Shown here piece by piece: positions 1 to 5,155 of a stretch of 5,155 nt of DNA. Below the pieces are notes generated by a model. That model was not told the origin of the DNA, did no database searches, and saw only the letters and a program-made list of their open reading frames with translations. This DNA comes from an uncultured Ruminococcus sp. GTDB lineage: Bacteria > Bacillota_A > Clostridia > RUG12999. How positions within the stretch are numbered: the stretch's first letter is position 1; the number at the start of each line of letters is the position of its first letter. Location of the stretch: contig CACZTG010000034.1 in the NCBI GenBank assembly GCA_902783995.1, positions 1-5,155 of the forward strand, read 5' to 3'. A program made the translations under genes and the position numbers.

Positions 1-3000
1 ATCGGGAGAGAATTCTTCCTCCGAGATACCCTTCATAATGCCTTTTTCTACAATCTTTTCAATATCCTTTTCAGCCCAGTGACCTTTCGTATCTTTAAAC
101 TTTTTACCTTTTGTTTCCTGCTTTCCGCTATTGTCAGTATTATTATCCTCTGTCTTGTTATCCTCGTTATCGGTGACGGTTTTTTCTGTCTTTTTGGTGC
201 CGCCTCCGCCTGACGCTCCGCTGTAAGAAGTCTTTTCCTGCGTATAATCATCAGTATAATGGAAAACAATTTTATCGCCGTCCGACACCTTTTGCTCCGC
301 AACACCGAGTGACGGATATTTTCCGTTTAAGGTGTACATCCAGCCGGAAAGCGCCCCGTTATCAAACTCTTTAAGCCCACGAACAGAGCTTATATAGTTA
401 TCCTCGTTTGTATATGGAATGCCCGCAAGACTTAAAGCCTTTGCCGTCACGTCAAGTACGGTACTGCCCTTCGGAACAGTCACCTTTGTTTTTGAAATCC
501 ACTCCGTAAGGTTTTTTGCCGACATTGTATGCGTATCGCTGCTGCCTTTCGGCTCTCCATGCTTTTTATCGCCGTAAAGCGTGAAATACACACTTATATT
601 ATTTGAAGATGAACCGCCCGAAGAAGAATCCGCAACGGTTATCGGCACCGATATAGCTGAGAGTTCATCTGTTTTATCCTCACCCGTGTAAGTGACAATC
701 ATTTCGGTATCTGTTGTTTTTAAAGTGTCATTAGGAGAATATGTATAGTCACTAACCGCCTTTTTATCGCCGTTTTCATAAACTGCCGTAATAACCATAC
801 CCGTCGGGTCAAAGGTTTCTCCTTCTTTATACGCCGATTTATCGGGAGATTTTGTAAGCTCAATTTCTTTAACAAGCGGAACCTTCACATTAACATCAAT
901 TTCCGCGGTTTTTCCTTTATATGTAACCGTTACCTTTTCCGTGTCTTTTTCGAGAATTTCGGGAGTAATCGTATAATTTTTCGCTATCTGCTCTTTATCA
1001 TCTTCATAATGCGCCGTAACTATAAGATTTTCCGTGTCAAATTTATCTCCCGCAAAATAATCTTTTTTAACATTTTCGCTGTCAACAGAAATTGAAGCAA
1101 GCTCCGCATTCGTTGCGATAACCGGAATTTCAATATCCGGCAGACTTCCGAGCCATGCCGCCTTGGAATCGGCATTGAAATTCGCGCCCTTGCCGTTTTC
1201 ATAGGTTATGGCTCTGTGATTTCCGTAGGAATCGCCAAAGCCCGAAACGTAGAGCATACCGCCCGAAAGAGTAAAGGTATCGTATTTATAATCCGCCGGT
1301 ACTATAAGTCCGGTATCCTTCTGATATGTAATAGCGCCCCAGACATTTTTTTCCTTCAAAACGTTTGAAACGGTTTGCGCTCCTTGATTTGACGCGAAAT
1401 TATACTGCGCCGAAAGTCCGCCTATAATCTTGTCCTCATAAGCGGAAACATCGGTATAAACCGCGTTCGCGTTCATATTATATACGCCCGCAAGCTTGTT
1501 TGCAGGATGATACACCGTATCAAGCACAACGCTTATTTCATCGCCCGGATGCACTTCCTCGCCGTTATTTACGGTTACATTTAACTTTTTCGCTGTAATT
1601 ATTTGATATTCCGCTTTACCGTCTTTTTCAAGCTTTACAATGTTTCTTCCCTGTGAAAGCGGAACGGAAAAGCTTCCGTCCTTGTTTTTATCTGCATTTT
1701 CAAAACCGTCATACGTTAAAACGTCATTTTCTATAATAGGATTTGACACATAAACGTTCAGCCCGTCTGTAACAGGTGAAAACGTATAGCTGCCGCTGTC
1801 GCCGGTAAAATAAATAACATCATGCTCACTGTCAAGCGCGTCACCGGAAAGCTTTATTTCACTGTTGTTTTTTCCTTCGTTTAATGTCATTCCGGTATCT
1901 ATGCCGCTTGCTTCGGCACCCACGCTTACGACAAAAACTCCGGTATTTTCAGGCCATATCGCTCCGTAAAAAACAGCTCCCGAACCAAAATCAAGGTTTA
2001 TAGCGTCATATGTTACAAGCACTATTGCCGTACCTTCTCCGACTGCCGTAACAAGTCCGCTTTCGTCAACCGTCACAACATTATCGCACGGGCTGCCGTT
2101 TTCATCAATAACGGTATAATGATAATCCGGCTCAATAAAGTAGTTTGCCGTAACGCTGTCAACGGCTTCCCAGTTTCTTAAGCTTACAATCTGATACGTC
2201 TCATTTTCATCAAGATTAAGATACCCTTTCGGATTTATATTAAGGTAAATATCTCCCACATTATATCCGCCGTTTGACGAAAGGTTGCGGTCTATGCCTG
2301 TTTTTTCGCCTGATTTAAGCATTTCTTCGGTTATGTTCATACCGAAATCCGCTGTCTTTTTAAATTTTCCGGCATAAGTTACATATTCATCACTTGTCAC
2401 GCGGTAATTATATACCTTGTTATTTTCAAGCGCATAGTAATATGTACGGCTTCCCTCATTTTCTTTAACGCCCTCAGGCTCAATTTCCGTAAAGCTTACA
2501 AAATGCTTGCTGCCTTTTTGCCCGACATAAAGCTCTGTGCCTTCCGGTACGGTTATTTTCGCGTCCGAATATACCTTTAAAACGCATACGGGAGCTGTAA
2601 TTGCCGTAACGGTTTTTTCCGAAACCTCTTTTGTTTGTTCGGCGGAAATAACATACTCTCCGGGCTTATCGACTGAAATTACAGCCTTTCCTTCCGCGTC
2701 TGTAAGCTTTCCCGTTTTCTCGCCGTCTATTGTGATTTCCGCACCCTCGCAGGCGGAAAAAACCTTGTTCCAATATTCATCATATCCCGCAATATAAAAA
2801 GTTAATTCAACATCTTCTCCGACTTCCGCACAGGTTTTAAAGTCACCGAATTTTGTGTAGCTTTCGGTATCGGGATAATTGCTTTCAAATACTGCGGCAT
2901 CAACATAATCGCCGTCATTTAAAGTTTGAGAAAGCCCCGAAACAAACGTTTTGGCTCCGTTTACTTCATAACCGAAATTTCCGCTTTCATCGCCCCATAA

Positions 3001-3303
3001 TTTGCCTACCGAAAGCCCCCATTCGCTCATATACGACGAATAGCCGGCGTCCGCTCCGCCCTCATAAAATAAATTATGCGCGGTCTTAAACAAATCATCA
3101 AGCGTGTATTCGCTTTGCCCCGTAAGCTCAACTTCTTTTGCAGCAACCGGACTTCCGTCTTTTCCGTCAACAATTTTCCCGTACTTGCTTATTGTTATGT
3201 ATGTTTTTATTGTAACCGCATCGTCCGCAAATACGCCAAAAGCGAAGATGCCCGAAATCATAACAACCGCAAGCAATAAGGATAAGATTTTTTTCAGTTT
3301 CAT
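1..3303 (-). CDS. B12-riboswitch-controlled, SLH-anchored surface protein with two DUF4430 (transcobalamin-like) domains, 3' partial
   Basis: The reading frame is open from an ATG at 3303-3301 to the window edge: 1101 codons with no stop, so the C-terminus is missing. Residues 1-26 are a signal peptide (KLKK, then a hydrophobic core ending VFA, likely cut before DD at 27). Residues ~44-142 resemble a degenerate DUF4430 domain (GYEVNG at 111-116, LNDGDYV at 128-134). Residues ~148-235 look Ig/transthyretin-like (LTDAEGKAVISV). A Big_2-like domain spans ~380-465 (VTVDESGLVTAVGEGTA). Residues ~466-733 match no domain I can name. Two Big_3-like domains lie at 735-808 and 811-890. A clear DUF4430 domain lies at ~940-1020 (VPKGSTVLDV, GWMYTLNGKYPSLGVA, VSDGDKIVFHY). 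A Gly/Asn/Thr-rich linker (1024-1068) leads to the start of an SLH domain (FKDTKGHWAEKDIEKIVEKG). SLH domains usually hold proteins to cell-wall polysaccharide, and DUF4430 is related to the B12-binding C-terminal lobe of transcobalamin. With the upstream cobalamin riboswitch, I infer surface cobalamin capture. Architecture is firm; ligand binding is unproven. Confidence 0.93.
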   Translation of the reverse strand, partial: MKLKKILSLLLAVVMISGIFAFGVFADDAVTIKTYITISKYGKIVDGKDGSPVAAKEVELTGQSEYTLDDLFKTAHNLFYEGGADAGYSSYMSEWGLSVGKLWGDESGNFGYEVNGAKTFVSGLSQTLNDGDYVDAAVFESNYPDTESYTKFGDFKTCAEVGEDVELTFYIAGYDEYWNKVFSACEGAEITIDGEKTGKLTDAEGKAVISVDKPGEYVISAEQTKEVSEKTVTAITAPVCVLKVYSDAKITVPEGTELYVGQKGSKHFVSFTEIEPEGVKENEGSRTYYYALENNKVYNYRVTSDEYVTYAGKFKKTADFGMNITEEMLKSGEKTGIDRNLSSNGGYNVGDIYLNINPKGYLNLDENETYQIVSLRNWEAVDSVTANYFIEPDYHYTVIDENGSPCDNVVTVDESGLVTAVGEGTAIVLVTYDAINLDFGSGAVFYGAIWPENTGVFVVSVGAEASGIDTGMTLNEGKNNSEIKLSGDALDSEHDVIYFTGDSGSYTFSPVTDGLNVYVSNPIIENDVLTYDGFENADKNKDGSFSVPLSQGRNIVKLEKDGKAEYQIITAKKLNVTVNNGEEVHPGDEISVVLDTVYHPANKLAGVYNMNANAVYTDVSAYEDKIIGGLSAQYNFASNQGAQTVSNVLKEKNVWGAITYQKDTGLIVPADYKYDTFTLSGGMLYVSGFGDSYGNHRAITYENGKGANFNADSKAAWLGSLPDIEIPVIATNAELASISVDSENVKKDYFAGDKFDTENLIVTAHYEDDKEQIAKNYTITPEILEKDTEKVTVTYKGKTAEIDVNVKVPLVKEIELTKSPDKSAYKEGETFDPTGMVITAVYENGDKKAVSDYTYSPNDTLKTTDTEMIVTYTGEDKTDELSAISVPITVADSSSGGSSSNNISVYFTLYGDKKHGEPKGSSDTHTMSAKNLTEWISKTKVTVPKGSTVLDVTAKALSLAGIPYTNEDNYISSVRGLKEFDNGALSGWMYTLNGKYPSLGVAEQKVSDGDKIVFHYTDDYTQEKTSYSGASGGGGTKKTEKTVTDNEDNKTEDNNTDNSGKQETKGKKFKDTKGHWAEKDIEKIVEKGIMKGISEEEFSPD

Positions 3304-3311
3304 TTTTTTAG

Positions 3312-3320
3312 CTTCCTTTC
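3312..3320 (-). promoter_or_regulatory. Ribosome binding site of the surface protein gene
   Basis: The minus strand reads GAAAGGAAG about eight to ten bases before the ATG at 3303, which supports that start. The site lies outside the terminator hairpin at 3342-3368. This fits control by transcription termination rather than by masking of the ribosome site. Confidence 0.8.
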
Positions 3321-3336
3321 AAAAAATAATATATTT

Positions 3337-3368
3337 AAAAAGCTGCGGTAATTTAAAATTACCACAGC
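3337..3368 (-). terminator. Intrinsic terminator of the cobalamin riboswitch
   Basis: On the minus strand the arms GCTGTGGTAA and TTACCGCAGC form a ten-pair stem with one G-U wobble around a short AT loop, followed directly by TTTTT at 3341-3337. It lies between the aptamer and the start codon, 34 bases before the ATG, so it is the expected off-state structure when cobalamin is bound. A competing hairpin can form between CACAG (3381-3377) and CTGTG (3367-3363). It would take the terminator's 5' arm and is a candidate antiterminator, although only five pairs long. Confidence 0.85.
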
Positions 3369-3477
3369 AGTTATTTCTGTGCTCATCACACTTTGCATAG
3401 TAAAAACATCCCGAAAACAGACTTTCGGACAAGCAAAACTATCGCCTCTTTGCTTAAAGCATTTTACAAAGCGACAT
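3369..3477 (-). promoter_or_regulatory. Riboswitch expression platform / leader linking aptamer to terminator
   Basis: This is a 109-base noncoding leader with two further hairpins. The first (3474-3442) pairs TCGC and TTTG with CAAA and GCGA across a three-base bulge, directly behind the aptamer, where cobalamin riboswitches usually carry the P13 hairpin. The second (3428-3411) pairs CCGAAA with TTTCGG around a six-base loop. A T5 run starts five bases further on (3406-3402), so it could act as a weak early terminator, but the stem is short. I see no leader peptide with a convincing ribosome site. Confidence 0.55.
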
Positions 3478-3660
3478 CAAAGCAGGTCTTCCGGCTTGCG
3501 GACTTAATTGCTTTCTCTGCACCTGCCTTCTCGGTTTCCCAATGACCGGCTTTCACCGACGGAACAGAGCCGTAATCCGCATACGGCGACTGGTATCGCG
3601 GGAGATTCTCACTCCCCTTCCCTTTTCACCGCATATGCCTTTTCTTCCTGCGGCATACGC
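3478..3660 (-). ncRNA. Cobalamin (B12) riboswitch aptamer
   Basis: The minus strand carries the hallmark segments in the right order. GGGAA leads into a stem, GGGGAG/CTCCC, with GTGAGAATC across its loop. Next is a small hairpin, GCGA-TACCAG-TCGC (3599-3586), at the L5 position. Then come GGTCATTGGGAAACCGAGAA and, at the 3' end, the B12 box AAGCCGGAAGACCTGC. The outer helices are supported by GCAGG (3651-3647) with CCTGC (3486-3482) and GCGG with CCGC just inside. The extra CCGTA/TACGG stem and the region up to the CATTGGGAA segment suggest the larger class I (adenosylcobalamin) form, but I cannot fix the subclass by eye. These RNAs sense cobalamin and normally shut off B12 uptake or synthesis genes when it is plentiful. 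The regulated gene is the surface protein starting at 3303. Aptamer ends are approximate. Confidence 0.96.
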
Positions 3661-3697
3661 GGCACTTTGTGTGAATATATTTAATTTTTACAATTTA

Positions 3698-3726
3698 ATT
3701 TTAGCACATAAAATTTATAAAGTCAA
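3698..3726 (-). promoter_or_regulatory. Sigma-A type promoter for the riboswitch and surface protein transcript
   Basis: The minus strand has TTGACT (3726-3721) as the -35 box, a 17-base spacer, and TAAAAT (3703-3698) as the -10 box, each five of six matches to consensus. TGC directly before the -10 makes it an extended -10. Transcription would start near 3691, about 30 bases ahead of the aptamer. The promoter sits 54 bases beyond the methyltransferase stop, so the B12-controlled unit has its own start. The AT-rich gap 3727-3780 holds no convincing minus-strand terminator for the preceding genes. Confidence 0.85.
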
Positions 3727-3780
3727 ACATTTTTTGAAAACTTATATGTTTTCTTACAAATTTATTTGTTTTTTTAAATT

Positions 3781-4629
3781 TTATCCTTCAATTACGCAGG
3801 TTACCATTTTTACGAACATTTCTTTTGTAGGCGGAAATTTCGCAAGCGGCGCAACAATGTTTCTGACCGGTGTTTCCGTATAATATACAGGCATAATTTC
3901 AAGCTTTTCAAGGATTTTTTTAAAGCGTTTTATCGTCATTCTGTTAATATACGAAAAATATTCCTCGCCTTTATCGTTTCCGGAAATTCTGAAGTTTATC
4001 CTATCCTTTCCGTCGGGTAAATCCTTGACAAGGTCTTTATACGCGTCAACAAGCGTTTTTTCGCTGAAAAACATATGACACCACGGCATATTGACAGCGT
4101 CCGAAAGATGAGCTCCGAAGGGATGATAATACGGCGGAAAATTAATATATATTCTGCCGCCCGGCTTTATAATTCTTTTTGCCTCAACTAAAACCTTTTC
4201 GGGGTTTGCGATATGCTCCATAAAGTCGTTCATAATAACCGTGTCAAAGCTGCCGGACGGAAAGCCCGATTCCGTCGCGCTCCCGATAACAAATTCAAAT
4301 TTATCGGAAAGCCCAAGGCCTTCAGCCAGCTTTTCGGCTTCCTCCTTATAGCTCTCAACAATTTCTATTCCCGTGACCTTTTTCGCGCCGCAACTTGCGT
4401 AGTAAAGCGATTTTCCGCCTGCGCCGCAGCCAAAATCAAGCACCAGCTTATCCTTAAACATTTCATCAAGCGTGTATTTTTCAAGAAAGAATTTTACCGT
4501 ATCCTGCCCTTTTTCAAACTGCCACATGGCATAGGTTTTCTCACCGTCCTGCTGCATATTGAAAGGATGTACCTGCTTGGGAAAAATATGATTTAACAGT
4601 TTTACCGTTTTTACTCCGATAGCCGACAT
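3781..4629 (-). CDS. Class I SAM-dependent methyltransferase, substrate unknown
   Basis: This is a complete 282-residue protein with a Rossmann-type methyltransferase core (Methyltransf_11/23 type). The SAM-binding glycine loop is VLDFGCGAGGK (63-73). The acidic residue expected to hold the SAM ribose is E89 in GIEIVES. A motif IV-like stretch, DTVIMNDFMEHI, is at 129-140, and the motif V-like IIKPGGRIYINFPP is at 153-166. The downstream segment YYHPFGAHLSDAVNMPWCH (167-185) resembles methyltransferases I associate with cell-surface glycan or lipid clusters, but that is only a weak hint about substrate. There is no signal peptide or membrane segment, so it should be cytoplasmic. The start is supported by GGAAAGGAG eight bases upstream. 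It follows der by 21 bases, which suggests one transcript. A functional link to der or to the B12 locus is not shown. Confidence 0.92.
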   Translation of the reverse strand: MSAIGVKTVKLLNHIFPKQVHPFNMQQDGEKTYAMWQFEKGQDTVKFFLEKYTLDEMFKDKLVLDFGCGAGGKSLYYASCGAKKVTGIEIVESYKEEAEKLAEGLGLSDKFEFVIGSATESGFPSGSFDTVIMNDFMEHIANPEKVLVEAKRIIKPGGRIYINFPPYYHPFGAHLSDAVNMPWCHMFFSEKTLVDAYKDLVKDLPDGKDRINFRISGNDKGEEYFSYINRMTIKRFKKILEKLEIMPVYYTETPVRNIVAPLAKFPPTKEMFVKMVTCVIEG

Positions 4630-4637
4630 TATTTTTG

Positions 4638-4646
4638 CTCCTTTCC
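4638..4646 (-). promoter_or_regulatory. Ribosome binding site of the methyltransferase gene
   Basis: The minus strand reads GGAAAGGAG, ending eight bases before the ATG at 4629. It lies wholly inside the 21-base gap after the der stop codon, so the methyltransferase can be translated independently within a shared transcript. Confidence 0.85.
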
Positions 4647-4650
4647 GAAA

Positions 4651-5155
4651 TTATTTCCACTTTGACGGTCCCATATCAGTGCCTTTTTCTCTTATAATAA
4701 ACCTTATGGGAGTACCGTCCATACCGAAAGCCGAGCGTATTTGGTTTTCAAGATAACGTATATACGAAAAATGCGCGAGTTTTTTATCATTCACAAAAAG
4801 CACAAAGGTCGGCGGATTGGCTGACGGCTGCGTTCCGTAATAAATTTTCAGCCTTTTGCCTTTATCTGACGGCGGCTGAACTTTAAGCGTCGCCTCGTTT
4901 ATAATATCGTTTAAAGCTCCGGTCGTTATTCTTTTTGAGTTTTGCGCATAAACGCTTTCAATAAGCGGAAATATTTTCTCAACTCTGCTGCCCGTTTTGG
5001 CGCTTATACATTCAATCGGCGCATACTGCATAAACGAAAGCTTTTCGTAAGTATCAAGCTTTGCCTGCTTCATTGTGCCGGTTTCCTTTGTTACGGCGTC
5101 CCATTTGTTTATTACAATAACGGAGGCCTTACCCTGCTCGTGCGCATATCCCGCA
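4651..5155 (-). CDS. der: GTPase Der (EngA), ribosome assembly factor, C-terminal part
   Basis: The frame enters at the right edge and ends at TAA (4653-4651), giving 167 residues, roughly the last third of a protein usually about 440 residues long in Firmicutes. VIVINKWDAV (residues 12-21) is the G4 motif of the second GTPase domain, with NKWD setting guanine specificity. ISAKTG (50-55) is G5. The rest, from about residue 75, is the KH-like C-terminal domain typical of Der (RLKIYYGTQPSANPPTFVLF and the FGMDGTPIRFIIREKG end). Der has two tandem GTPase domains and helps mature the large ribosomal subunit; it is normally essential. The internal ATG at 5073 is not the start, because the G4 motif lies in frame upstream of it. 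A short tail, TDMGPSKWK, follows the usual end of the family. The promoter is outside the window. Confidence 0.96.
   Translation of the reverse strand, partial: AGYAHEQGKASVIVINKWDAVTKETGTMKQAKLDTYEKLSFMQYAPIECISAKTGSRVEKIFPLIESVYAQNSKRITTGALNDIINEATLKVQPPSDKGKRLKIYYGTQPSANPPTFVLFVNDKKLAHFSYIRYLENQIRSAFGMDGTPIRFIIREKGTDMGPSKWK

Noticed and set aside
3104..3400. Plus-strand frame of 98 codons with a hydrophobic middle.
   Set aside because: It is the antisense shadow of the signal peptide and start of the surface protein; the hydrophobic stretch mirrors that signal peptide.
3736..3753. Hairpin GAAAAC/GTTTTC considered as the terminator of the methyltransferase gene.
   Set aside because: On the minus strand it is followed by A residues, not T, and the stem is short and weak.
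3755..3776. AT-rich hairpin (ACAAA/TTTGT) followed by a T run on the plus strand.
   Set aside because: Its T run is on the plus strand, where no gene needs ending, and the stem has almost no GC pairs; on the minus strand it lacks a T run.
3542..3883. Plus-strand open frame of 113 codons across the riboswitch and intergenic region.
   Set aside because: It runs antisense through the riboswitch, promoter and methyltransferase end, has no good ribosome site, and its composition follows the noncoding AT-rich gap.
4213..4596. Plus-strand frame of 127 codons.
   Set aside because: It lies wholly antisense to the methyltransferase core, whose motifs are clear on the other strand.
4651..5073. A separate 140-residue gene starting at the ATG at 5073.
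   Set aside because: The frame continues upstream to the window edge and encodes the NKWD motif of Der, so the ATG is an internal methionine.
1..5155. CRISPR arrays, tRNA or rRNA genes, insertion sequences and long repeats.
   Set aside because: None was seen: there are no regularly spaced repeats, transposase motifs, inverted terminal repeats or tRNA-like cloverleaf segments.

Overview
The window looks like part of a chromosome from a moderately AT-rich Firmicute, most likely an anaerobic Clostridia-type bacterium. The signs are strong AAGGAG-type ribosome binding sites, a sigma-A type promoter, a cobalamin riboswitch, and a large secreted protein ending in an S-layer homology (SLH) domain. 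The exact lineage cannot be read from the sequence. Every gene I can support lies on the minus strand, so the biological order runs from right to left.

Layout, right to left. (1) 5155-4651: the 3' third of der (engA), the ribosome-assembly GTPase, cut by the window edge. (2) 4629-3781: a 282-residue class I SAM-dependent methyltransferase, 21 bases behind der with its own Shine-Dalgarno site and very probably in the same transcript. (3) 3726-3698: a new promoter just behind the methyltransferase. (4) 3660-3478: a cobalamin (B12) riboswitch aptamer. (5) 3477-3337: the expression platform, ending in an intrinsic terminator. (6) 3303-1: the first 1101 codons of a very large exported protein, still open at the window edge.

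The surface protein has a signal peptide, a degenerate DUF4430 (transcobalamin C-terminal-like) domain near the N-terminus, several Ig-like domains including one Big_2-like and two Big_3-like, a textbook DUF4430 domain at residues ~940-1020, a low-complexity Gly/Asn/Thr-rich linker, and the start of an SLH domain.

The riboswitch and the protein domains point to the same ligand. DUF4430 is related to the C-terminal lobe of the animal B12 carriers intrinsic factor and transcobalamin. The simplest reading is a cell-wall-attached cobalamin-capture protein made only when cobalamin is scarce, probably feeding an uptake system beyond the left edge. That function is inference; the riboswitch, export signal and domain order are read from the sequence. 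The der-methyltransferase pair appears to be an unrelated housekeeping-type operon.
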